NCBI GenBank assembly: GCA_011522725.1
Contig: WTIL01000093.1
Location: forward strand, 35,035-83,538
Length of the DNA: 48,504 bases
Direction: 5' to 3'
From: Rhodospirillaceae bacterium
GTDB lineage: Bacteria > Pseudomonadota > Alphaproteobacteria > Puniceispirillales > Puniceispirillaceae
The notes beneath the pieces are model-generated. The model did no database searches. It was not told the DNA's origin and worked only from the letters and a program-made list of their open reading frames with translations. Each line of letters starts with the position of its first letter. The stretch's first letter is position 1. Positions 25,841-33,839 of the stretch are shown here, one piece after another. The translations under genes and the position numbers were made by a program.

Positions 25841-27817
25841 ATGCCCAATAATCCCGCGCGTCAGGACATGGCAAACGCCATCCGCGCCCTGGCAATGGAC
25901 GCTGTCGAGGCTGCGAAATCAGGTCACCCCGGAATGCCGATGGGTATGGCGGATGCCGCCACCGCGCTGTTCGCGGACCACCTGAAGTTCGACGCCGGCG
26001 CGCCCGACTGGCCGGACCGTGACAGGTTCGTGCTGTCTGCGGGACATGGTTCGATGCTGATCTATGCGCTGCTGCACCTCACCGGCTATGCCGACATGAC
26101 GATGGACCAGCTGCGCAACTTCCGCCAGCTGGGCGCGATCACCGCCGGCCACCCCGAGGCTGGACACGCCGGCGGCATCGAGACCACCACCGGTCCGCTC
26201 GGCCAGGGCATCGCCAATGCGGTCGGCATGGCGATGGCGGAACATCACCTTGCCGCCAAGTTCGGCCGCGACCTGGTCGATCACTTCACCTATGTCATCG
26301 CCGGCGACGGATGCCTGATGGAAGGCGTCAGCCACGAGGCGGCTTCGATGGCCGGCCATATGGGACTGTCACGGCTGATCGTGCTGTTCGACGACAATGG
26401 CATCTCGATCGACGGCAGCACCGACCTCGCCGTCTCCGAGGACACGACAGCGCGTTTCGAAGCCTATGGCTGGCAGGTGCTCGCCGTTGACGGCCACGAC
26501 ATGGATGCCGTGTCGGCAGCGATTGCCGAGGCCCGTGCCGATACCGCACGGCCGAGCCTGATCAGGTGCCGCACCGTGATCGGCTATGGCGCGCCGAAGA
26601 AAGCCGGCACTGCCGGTGCCCACGGCGCCCCGCTTGGCGCCGAAGAAATCGAGGGCACGCGCGCCGCCATCGGCTGGTCGCACGCGCCGTTCGAAATTCC
26701 GGCCGGGATCAGCGATGCCTGGCGCGCCGTCGGCAGCCGCGGCAGCGCCGCACGCGAAGCCTGGCAGTCGCGTCACGACGCCGCTGACACCGCGGCTTTC
26801 GATGCCGCGATGAAGGGCGATTTCAACGCCGCCATCGACAAGGCTGTCGGCGCCTGGAAGCAGAGCCTGTCGGCGGAGCCGCAGAAGCTCGCCACCCGCG
26901 TCGCCAGCCAGAAGGCCATCGAGGCCATCCTGCCGGCCTGCCCGTCGCTGATCGGCGGATCGGCCGACCTGACCGGATCGAACAACACCCGCGTCGGCGG
27001 CCAGGAGTCCTACGGCCGTGACAGCGCCGCGGGAAGCTATGTCCATTACGGTGTCCGCGAACACGGCATGGCAGCGGCGATGAACGGCATCGCGCTTCAT
27101 GGCGGGGCCATTCCCTATGGCGGCACCTTCCTTGTCTTCACCGATTACTGCCGCCCGTCGATCCGCCTGTCCGCCCTGATGCGCCAGCGCGTCGTCTATG
27201 TGATGACGCATGATTCCATCGGTCTTGGCGAGGACGGGCCGACGCACCAGCCGGTCGAGCATCTGGCAGCGCTGCGGGCGATCCCGAACCTTCTGGTGTT
27301 CCGCCCCGGCGATGCGGTCGAGACCGCGGAGGCCTGGCAGTGCGCGCTTGCCGCCGAGGAGTCGCCCTCGATTCTGGCGCTCAGCCGCCAGGGGCTGGAA
27401 CAGTTCCGGCTCGGCGATCTGTCGGAGAACATGACGGCGCGCGGCGCCTATATCGCCGCCGGCGAAGCCGATGGGCGGCAGGTCACGCTGATGGCGAGCG
27501 GCTCGGAAGTCGGCATCGCCATGTCGGCCCGTGAAATGCTGGCCGCCGACGGCATTGCCGCGACGGTCGTTTCGGTCCCGTGCATGGAACTGTTCCGGCA
27601 GCAGGATACCGCCTGGCAGAAGATGGTCCTCGGCACCGCGCCGCGCATCGCCATCGAGGCCGCCATCCGCCAGCCATGGGACCGGATTCTCGGCGAGAAC
27701 GACGCTTTCGTCGGGATGGATGATTTCGGGGCATCGGCACCTGCCGGCGACCTGTTCCCGCATTTCGGGATCACCGCCGACGCCGTCGCCGCAGCCGCGA
27801 AAGCACGCGTCGCCTGA
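25841..27817 (+). CDS. tkt: transketolase
   Basis: A 658-residue thiamine-diphosphate enzyme that moves two-carbon units between sugar phosphates in the pentose phosphate pathway. The TPP motif GDGCLMEGVSHEAASMAGH, the N-terminal SGHPGMPMGMADAA, and the pyrimidine-domain EHGMAAAMNGIALHGG...FVFTDYCRP-like motifs are clear. AAGGAG at 25829-25834, six bases before ATG, fixes the start; the frame is open 333 bases further upstream but without a ribosome site. It is followed 48 bases later by the GAPDH gene, so carbon flow genes are linked. Confidence 0.97.
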   Translation: MPNNPARQDMANAIRALAMDAVEAAKSGHPGMPMGMADAATALFADHLKFDAGAPDWPDRDRFVLSAGHGSMLIYALLHLTGYADMTMDQLRNFRQLGAITAGHPEAGHAGGIETTTGPLGQGIANAVGMAMAEHHLAAKFGRDLVDHFTYVIAGDGCLMEGVSHEAASMAGHMGLSRLIVLFDDNGISIDGSTDLAVSEDTTARFEAYGWQVLAVDGHDMDAVSAAIAEARADTARPSLIRCRTVIGYGAPKKAGTAGAHGAPLGAEEIEGTRAAIGWSHAPFEIPAGISDAWRAVGSRGSAAREAWQSRHDAADTAAFDAAMKGDFNAAIDKAVGAWKQSLSAEPQKLATRVASQKAIEAILPACPSLIGGSADLTGSNNTRVGGQESYGRDSAAGSYVHYGVREHGMAAAMNGIALHGGAIPYGGTFLVFTDYCRPSIRLSALMRQRVVYVMTHDSIGLGEDGPTHQPVEHLAALRAIPNLLVFRPGDAVETAEAWQCALAAEESPSILALSRQGLEQFRLGDLSENMTARGAYIAAGEADGRQVTLMASGSEVGIAMSAREMLAADGIAATVVSVPCMELFRQQDTAWQKMVLGTAPRIAIEAAIRQPWDRILGENDAFVGMDDFGASAPAGDLFPHFGITADAVAAAAKARVA

Positions 27818-27865
27818 GCGGCGTCGGAACAGATTGAAGCAACCACTCCGCCGGAGGATCAATAC

Positions 27866-28873
27866 GTGACCACAAGACTAGCCATCAGCGGCTTTGGCCG
27901 GATCGGCCGCATGGTACTCCGCGCCTTTGTTGAATCCGGCCGGGACGACGTCGAGATTGTCCTGATCAACACACCCGGCCCGGTGGAGACATCCGCGCAT
28001 CTCTACGAGTTCGACTCTGTTCACGGCCGTGTAAGGGACGCCATTTCATTCGGCGAGGGCTGGATGGATGTCGGCACCGGACGCATTGCGATGACGCATG
28101 AACGCGACCCGGCGGCCATCCCGCACGGCGCGCACGGCGTCGATGTGGTGCTTGAATGTTCCGGCCGTTTCAACGACCGCGACGCATCGGCGGCGCATCT
28201 GGCCGGCGGCGCGAAACGCGTTCTTGTATCCGCGCCCTGCAAGCAGGCCGATGCCACAATCGTCTATGGCGTGAACCATGACGAGATCAGCGCTGACCAT
28301 CTGGTGATCTCCAATGCCTCCTGCACGACCAACTGCCTGGCGCCGGTCGCCAAGGTGATGTCGGACTCGGTCGGGATCGAGGCCGGCTACATGACGACGA
28401 TCCACGCCTATACGGGCGACCAGCCGACACTCGACACCAGCCACAAGGATTTGCGCCGGGCACGGGCGGCGGCGATGTCCATGATCCCGACCTCGACCGG
28501 CGCGGCGCGTTCGGTCGGCGAGGTGCTGCCGCACCTGAAGGGCAAGATGAACGGGTCGGCCATTCGCGTGCCGACGGCCAATGTCTCGGTTGTCGATTTC
28601 GGCTTCACCGCAGAGCGTGACACCGGCACGGATGAAATCAACGCCCTGCTGCGGGCGGCGGCCGAGGGGCCGATGAAGGGCGTGCTGTCGGTCAATGACA
28701 GGCCGCTGGTTTCGGTCGATTTCAATCATGACCCGAACAGCTCCATTGCCGATCTGACACAGACACATGTGATGAACAACCGTCTCGTGCGGGTGCTGGC
28801 CTGGTACGACAATGAATGGGGTTTTTCGTGCCGGATGCTGGACAACGCCGCGGAAATCGGCAAAACACTCTAG
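27866..28873 (+). CDS. gap: glyceraldehyde-3-phosphate dehydrogenase, type I
   Basis: A 335-residue GAPDH interconverting G3P and 1,3-bisphosphoglycerate. It has the nucleotide motif GFGRIGR (9-15), the catalytic SNASCTTNC loop, YTGDQPTLD and WYDNEWGFS. The start is GTG with GGAGG eight bases upstream. The residue after beta-strand 2 that is normally Asp (IND), and that selects NAD, is Thr (LINTPG, Thr36). This suggests NADP or dual cofactor use, as in GapB-like enzymes. No pgk follows; efp is next. It is equally possible that a second, glycolytic gap lies elsewhere in the genome. Confidence 0.94.
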   Translation: MTTRLAISGFGRIGRMVLRAFVESGRDDVEIVLINTPGPVETSAHLYEFDSVHGRVRDAISFGEGWMDVGTGRIAMTHERDPAAIPHGAHGVDVVLECSGRFNDRDASAAHLAGGAKRVLVSAPCKQADATIVYGVNHDEISADHLVISNASCTTNCLAPVAKVMSDSVGIEAGYMTTIHAYTGDQPTLDTSHKDLRRARAAAMSMIPTSTGAARSVGEVLPHLKGKMNGSAIRVPTANVSVVDFGFTAERDTGTDEINALLRAAAEGPMKGVLSVNDRPLVSVDFNHDPNSSIADLTQTHVMNNRLVRVLAWYDNEWGFSCRMLDNAAEIGKTL

Positions 28874-28936
28874 CCATGTGGTTGCGGCCTGCCGGAAATG
28901 CGGGCCGAGGCATGATCAAGCGACAAGAGGAACGCC

Positions 28937-29503
28937 ATGAAGCTGAACGGTAACGCCGTCAAACCCGGCAATGTGATCGAACATAACGGGCGCCTGTGGA
29001 CCGCGGTGAAGGTCGAACATGTAAAGCCCGGCAAAGGCGGCGCCTTTGCCCAGATCGAGCTTCGCGACATTCGTGACGGCACCAAGCTGAACGAGCGGTT
29101 CCGCTCGTCGGAGACGGTGGAGCGGGTGATCCTCGAGGAATCCGAGTGCAGCTTCCTTTATGATGACGGCGACAACCTCGTCTTCATGCATGGCGAAACC
29201 TACGAGCAGATCGCCGTTGCCGGCACCATGGTCGGCGATGTCGCCGCCTTTCTTCAGGACGGCATGCTCGTGACCGTATCCAGCCACGAGGGCGACCCGA
29301 TTTCGGTGCAGCTTCCGGACAAGGTCGTCATGGAGGTTGTCGAGGCCGATGCCGTGGTCAAGGGACAGACCGCCTCGTCAAGCTACAAGCCGGCGGTCCT
29401 CGAGAATGGCGTGCGCGTTCTGGTGCCGCCGCATATCGAGGCCGGCACCCGCATCGTCGTCCGTCCGGAAGACGCCAGCTATGTCGAGCGCGCCAAGGAC
29501 TGA
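28937..29503 (+). CDS. efp: translation elongation factor P
   Basis: A 188-residue EF-P, which rescues ribosomes stalled at polyproline. The tip loop VKPGKGGAF puts Lys at about 33, the position lysylated by EpmA/B in Lys-type EF-Ps; neither modifying gene is in this window. Three beta-domains and normal length. AGAGGAA six bases upstream sets the start. TolA in this window, with 11 consecutive prolines, is an obvious EF-P client. Confidence 0.97.
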   Translation: MKLNGNAVKPGNVIEHNGRLWTAVKVEHVKPGKGGAFAQIELRDIRDGTKLNERFRSSETVERVILEESECSFLYDDGDNLVFMHGETYEQIAVAGTMVGDVAAFLQDGMLVTVSSHEGDPISVQLPDKVVMEVVEADAVVKGQTASSSYKPAVLENGVRVLVPPHIEAGTRIVVRPEDASYVERAKD

Positions 29504-29544
29504 TCCCGGCGCCCGCCCCGACACAACCCAGAGGATTATGATCC

Positions 29545-30360
29545 ATGGCCAGCCAGTCAGCGCTGATCAACGTCATGCAAAAGGCGTCAACCTATGCCAG
29601 CCGCGGCATGCTCCGCGACTTTGGCGAGGTCGAGAATTTGCAGGTCAGCCGCAAGGGGCCGGCGGATTTCGTCAGCCGCGCCGACATCAATGCCGAAAAG
29701 ACCATCCGCAAGGAGCTGTCGAAGGCGCGGCCGGGCTGGGGATTCCAGCTTGAGGAAGGCGGCGTCATCGAGGCAAGCGAGCCCGGCGCGCCGGTCTGGG
29801 TTGTCGATCCGCTGGACGGCACCACCAACTTCCTTCACGGCATTCCGCATTTCGCGATTTCGATTGCGGTGATGGAGATCGACGCGCAGGGCCGCAAGAC
29901 CATCACGGCCGGCAGCGTCTTCGATCCGGTCAAGAACGAGTTCTTCTATGCCGAAAAGGGCAAGGGCGCCTTTCTGAACGAGCGCCGGCTTCGCGTATCC
30001 GGCCGCCGCAGCATGGCCGACTCCCTGTTTGGCTGCGGTATCCCGTTCCTTGGACGGGGAAGCGCCGAGGACCATGCCGAATTCCAGAAGCAGCTTGGCA
30101 CCATCATGTCCGTCAGCTCGGGCGTGCGCCGCAACGGCGCGGCCGCGCTTGACCTCGCCTGGGTGGCGGCCGGACGCCTCGACGGGTTCTGGGAAAAGGG
30201 CCTGAGCCTGTGGGACATCGCCGCCGGCGTGCTGCTGGTGCGAGAGGCAGGCGGCTTCATCTCGGACTTCGCGTCGCGTGACAAGGCACTGGACAGCGGC
30301 GACGTCGTGGCTGCCAATCCTTCGATCCATGGCGAGCTGATCCGCAAGCTGCGCGACTAG
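29545..30360 (+). CDS. suhB: inositol monophosphatase family protein (SuhB-like)
   Basis: A 271-residue magnesium-dependent phosphatase. The two family signatures are DPLDGTTNFLHGIPHFAIS (about 92-110) and WDIAAGVLLVREAGGFISD (about 223-241); the upstream acidic ligand is in LEEGG. In bacteria SuhB also acts in rRNA antitermination, so the true role could be either. AGAGGA nine bases before the ATG. It follows efp by 41 bases. Confidence 0.92.
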   Translation: MASQSALINVMQKASTYASRGMLRDFGEVENLQVSRKGPADFVSRADINAEKTIRKELSKARPGWGFQLEEGGVIEASEPGAPVWVVDPLDGTTNFLHGIPHFAISIAVMEIDAQGRKTITAGSVFDPVKNEFFYAEKGKGAFLNERRLRVSGRRSMADSLFGCGIPFLGRGSAEDHAEFQKQLGTIMSVSSGVRRNGAAALDLAWVAAGRLDGFWEKGLSLWDIAAGVLLVREAGGFISDFASRDKALDSGDVVAANPSIHGELIRKLRD

Positions 30361-30498
30361 ACCCCGCACCTGCCAGAGGCTTTGTTCCGGTCATGGCGGC
30401 CTGCCCGGCTGGCCATGCGGCCTCATTCCTGCCATTCTTTTCCGCAACGTTGCACCACGCAATGATCGCGCCGGATTGATTCCACAGGAGACAGGGCG

Positions 30499-31560
30499 AT
30501 GATGACCGACCCGCGCCGCTACCTCGTACGCATGCTGATGTTTCTTGCGGTGGTTGTCGCCATCGCGGCGCTTCTTCATGCACCGCTGCTGCAGGCCTTT
30601 ATGGGCAACCCGGCACTCAACGGGGTGATCGTCGGCGCGCTGTTCATCGGCATCGCCTTTACCTTCAGGCAGATATTGCGGCTGATGCCGGAACGTCGCT
30701 GGCTGACCACCATCCAGAAAACCGGCAAGCTCGACAACAGGCAGGTGAAGCCGGTGCTGCTTGCCACCGTCTATGCGATGCTCGCCGACCAGCGGCAGGA
30801 AGCCCGGCTTTCGGCGCTGTCGCTCCGGTCCGTTCTCGACGGCGTCGCCGCCCGCCTCGACGAGGGGCGCGAGATTTCGCGCTACATGATCGGCCTGCTC
30901 GTCTTTCTCGGCCTGCTGGGCACCTTCTGGGGCCTGTTGCAGACGATCGGTGCCGTAGGGCTGGTCGTCGGCTCTCTCGACACCGCAGGGACCGATTTCA
31001 GCGCAATGATGGCCCAGCTCAAGGGCGGGCTTGACGCGCCGCTGTCGGGCATGGCGACAGCCTTCTCCTCGTCGCTTTTCGGCCTTGCCGGCTCGCTGAT
31101 CCTCGGCTTTCTCGACCTGCAGCTCGGCCAGGCCATCGGCCGGTTCTTCAACGAGCTTGAAGACTGGCTGTCCGCCTTCGCCCGGTTCAATGACGGCGGG
31201 CCGAGCGGCGGCGAGCGCGGCGTCACCCCGCTGGCGCAGGGGATGAGCGAGGATGCGGCCCGCGCGCTGATCCATCTGGGCAATTCCATCGCCGCCGGAG
31301 AGGATAACCGGCAGCGCGTGCTCGACCAGCTGAGCAACATCAATATGACACTCGCCGCTCTCAACGAGGCGATGACCGACGACCGCCGTCTTCGCGAGCA
31401 GCTGGCGCAGCTGAACGCCGGGATCGCGCAGTTGTCGGCCGACCTGCAGGAAGACCGGACAAAATCCGGCAGTGCCGTGACCGCCGAGCTTCGCGCCCTT
31501 GCCAGCGCCATCAACAAGATGGCCGGCACCCGTACCACCCGCGCGACAAAAGGGTCCTGA
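30499..31560 (+). CDS. MotA/TolQ/ExbB-like channel protein
   Basis: A 353-residue membrane protein with an N-terminal pair of hydrophobic segments (about 10-30 and 40-57) and a later pair (about 130-160 and 190-215). The conserved channel region is RYMIGLLVFLGLLGTFWGLL, and FSSSLFGLAGSLILGFLDL forms the second helix. The C-terminal 100 residues are a predicted coiled coil. AGGAG precedes two consecutive ATGs. The gene lies three bases before a MotB/OmpA-like gene, so the two probably form a proton- or sodium-driven motor acting on the cell wall. It is distinct from tolQR, which is also present, and flagellar genes are absent here. Confidence 0.85.
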   Translation: MMTDPRRYLVRMLMFLAVVVAIAALLHAPLLQAFMGNPALNGVIVGALFIGIAFTFRQILRLMPERRWLTTIQKTGKLDNRQVKPVLLATVYAMLADQRQEARLSALSLRSVLDGVAARLDEGREISRYMIGLLVFLGLLGTFWGLLQTIGAVGLVVGSLDTAGTDFSAMMAQLKGGLDAPLSGMATAFSSSLFGLAGSLILGFLDLQLGQAIGRFFNELEDWLSAFARFNDGGPSGGERGVTPLAQGMSEDAARALIHLGNSIAAGEDNRQRVLDQLSNINMTLAALNEAMTDDRRLREQLAQLNAGIAQLSADLQEDRTKSGSAVTAELRALASAINKMAGTRTTRATKGS

Positions 31561-31562
31561 CC

Positions 31563-32774
31563 ATGGCGCTGGCGCGTCTTGGCGGCGCCCGCCGCCCCGA
31601 GAACTACACCTGGCCCGGCTTTGTCGACGCGCTGGCGACCCTTCTCATGGTCATCATCTTCGTCCTGCTGGTCTTTGTGCTGATTCAAGTCAACCTCGCC
31701 TACAGGGTGGCTGGTCAGGACGCGACGATGAACGACATGCGCGCGCAGATCGTCAGCCTCGGTGACCTGCTCAACCTCGAGCGCAAGGCGAATGACGAGC
31801 TGAAAGACGAGCTTGCCGGCATTTCAAGCCTTCTGGACGCCACCACCAAGGAGCGTGACAGCCTCGTCACCCAGCTTGCGAATGCCACGGCGACGCTCAG
31901 CCTGCGCGACAGCGAGATCAGGCAGCTGACCGCCATTCAGGCGCAGACCGAGGAATCGCTGGAGGCGGCGCGCCAGACCATTGCCGAACGGGTGGCCGCG
32001 CTGGAGGCCATCGAGCTCACCCTTGCAGAGGCACAGGCGAAGCTCATGGAATCAGAGGTCGAGATTGCCGATGCCGCCGCGCGCAATGTCAGCTCGCTTG
32101 CCCGTATCAGCGAACTTGAAACGAAGAACGCCGCCTCGCAGGCCGAGGTCGCGCAAATGACCAACGCCGTGACGGCGCTGCGGCTGCGGATCGAGGAGCT
32201 GACGAGCCTTCTGGCAGAGAAGGAGGCGCAGGCGGCGCGTGACAAGATCGCCATCGCAAGCCTTGGCAAATCGCTGAACAACGCTCTTGCCTCGCGGGTT
32301 CAGGAGCTGCAGCGCTTCAGATCGGAATTCTTCGGACGCCTTCGCGAAGTGCTTCGTGGCCGCGATGATGTGAGGATCGTCGGCGACCGCTTTGTCTTCC
32401 AGTCCGAAGTGCTGTTCGCGCAGGGAGCTGCCAGCCTTGGGCCGGAGGGCGAGGAAAAACTCGGCCAGCTGGCCGTCGCGCTGAACCAGATCGCAGCGGA
32501 AATCCCGGACGACATCGACTGGATCCTGCAGGTCGAGGGCCATACCGACGACATTCCTGTTCGCGCAGGGCGGTTTGCCGACAACTGGGACCTGTCGACG
32601 GAGCGTGCGCTCTCTGTGGTGCGCTTCCTTGCTGAATCAGGGCTTCCGGCGAACCGGCTGGCCGCCGCCGGCTATGGCGAGTTCCAGCCCCTGGACGACG
32701 CGGGCTCGGACGAGGCACGCCGCCGCAACCGCCGGATCGAGATGAAGCTGACCCAACGCATCGCCGGCAACTGA
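31563..32774 (+). CDS. MotB-like protein with OmpA peptidoglycan-binding domain
   Basis: A 403-residue partner of the preceding channel protein. One membrane helix (about 20-42) carries the ion-binding Asp in GFVDALATLLMVIIFVLL. A long coiled coil (about 55-240) follows, then an OmpA-like domain (about 265-400) with VEGHTDDIPVRAG, NWDLSTERALSVVRFL and NRRIEMKL. The ATG lies two bases after the upstream stop, showing coupling. The very long coiled coil between membrane and wall-binding domain differs from flagellar MotB and suggests a structural or envelope role. Confidence 0.88.
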   Translation: MALARLGGARRPENYTWPGFVDALATLLMVIIFVLLVFVLIQVNLAYRVAGQDATMNDMRAQIVSLGDLLNLERKANDELKDELAGISSLLDATTKERDSLVTQLANATATLSLRDSEIRQLTAIQAQTEESLEAARQTIAERVAALEAIELTLAEAQAKLMESEVEIADAAARNVSSLARISELETKNAASQAEVAQMTNAVTALRLRIEELTSLLAEKEAQAARDKIAIASLGKSLNNALASRVQELQRFRSEFFGRLREVLRGRDDVRIVGDRFVFQSEVLFAQGAASLGPEGEEKLGQLAVALNQIAAEIPDDIDWILQVEGHTDDIPVRAGRFADNWDLSTERALSVVRFLAESGLPANRLAAAGYGEFQPLDDAGSDEARRRNRRIEMKLTQRIAGN

Positions 32775-32846
32775 CCCCTCCTGCTTTCACCGCGATGTGA
32801 ACCGGCGCCCGGCCTTTGTTAACCGGCAAGATGATCATCTGAAAGG

Positions 32847-33839
32847 ATGGTCCTTTTTGATGATCTGCCTGTGGCACGACGCGCCTGCAGCGCCATTTTG
32901 ATCCCGCTGCTGTCTGTTACGCTACTGCTTGTTATATGGCTGCTGCCGTCACATGCCCGGGCATGCGGCAACGCTGCCCTGTGCGGCGACCATATCGATG
33001 CGTTCTTCCTGCCGCTCATCGCCAGCAGCCTGACCGGGGCGCCGGCCGCGGGCGCCGCAGCACCGGTGGCGGACATGCCGGCAACGGCGCTGCCCGACAA
33101 GCCGGTCATCATCAGGCCGCCCCCGCGGACATCACCGCCAGCCGAAACAGGCATGCCTGGCTGGCGGGTCCGGGTGGAACAGCAGCTGGTAACGGGACGG
33201 CTGACAGATGGGGGGCATGCGAAGCTCCATGCCAGGACCGCTGCGGTCCGCCTGCGAACACAGGGTGATACCGGCGCGGGGCCGGGCGGCCCGCAATCCG
33301 GCCTGCCGGCGCTTCTTCCCGATCCCAGAATTGCTGGCATATGGCATATGGACTATGGCGTGGACATTCCGGCCTTTGCCGGGTGGCCTCTCGGCACAAT
33401 AGGCCAGCACCTTGCCATGAGGCTCACCTGCGGCGCCTGCGGACATGCGGGAGGGGCGGACCGGTTCGTCGGCTCGGCGTGGCTGGAATTGAGTGTGGAC
33501 GAGCTTGCCGAAGGATGGATCGAGGACATCGAACTCGTATCGGCCGGCGGGCGCAAAGCCACCGGCGAGCTGTCCTTCTTCGACCAGCAGCCGCAGCAGC
33601 ATCTGCTGAGGGATGATCAGGCGCAGCTGTCCCTGCGGATCGATGATGGCGCGGGAAACAGCGGACGCGGCAACAGAACTGGTGAGTTCACCGGGGTTCT
33701 CGCCAGCTGGATCGAGGGTGACGGCAGGATCAGCGGCGCGTTCAGCGGCGTTGCGCCGGACGGGGCCGGCGGCATCGGCGGGGTAGCCGTTCAGTTCAGC
33801 GGCGCGCCTTGCGTGCCGCTCTGCGGGGTCGAGAACTGA
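32847..33839 (+). CDS. secreted or membrane-anchored protein of unknown function
   Basis: Not recognised. Up to 330 residues: an N-terminal hydrophobic segment (about 14-35, then SHARACGNAALCGDHID) suggests export or anchoring. An Ala/Pro-rich linker (about 60-105) follows, then a mainly beta-rich, Gly-rich C-terminal domain. That domain ends TGEFTGVLASWIEGDGRISGA, which resembles the barrel motif of transferrin-binding-protein-like or HphA-type surface proteins; the resemblance is weak. Cysteines occur in possible pairs (CGACG; near the C-terminus C..LCG). The start is uncertain: ATG 32847 lies right against AAAGG, and a GTG at 32871 is possible. Its 3' end overlaps the opposing ABC gene by 49 bases. 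Confidence 0.6.
   Translation: MVLFDDLPVARRACSAILIPLLSVTLLLVIWLLPSHARACGNAALCGDHIDAFFLPLIASSLTGAPAAGAAAPVADMPATALPDKPVIIRPPPRTSPPAETGMPGWRVRVEQQLVTGRLTDGGHAKLHARTAAVRLRTQGDTGAGPGGPQSGLPALLPDPRIAGIWHMDYGVDIPAFAGWPLGTIGQHLAMRLTCGACGHAGGADRFVGSAWLELSVDELAEGWIEDIELVSAGGRKATGELSFFDQQPQQHLLRDDQAQLSLRIDDGAGNSGRGNRTGEFTGVLASWIEGDGRISGAFSGVAPDGAGGIGGVAVQFSGAPCVPLCGVEN

Noticed and set aside
30392-30417. CATGGC/GCCATG hairpin after suhB
   Set aside because: It has six plus three pairs but no T-run, so it is too weak to call a terminator.
30499-32774. Zorya-like defence system (MotA/MotB-like ZorAB)
   Set aside because: No ZorC, ZorD or ZorE-like gene follows, and the pair sits among housekeeping genes beside suhB, as in other alphaproteobacteria.
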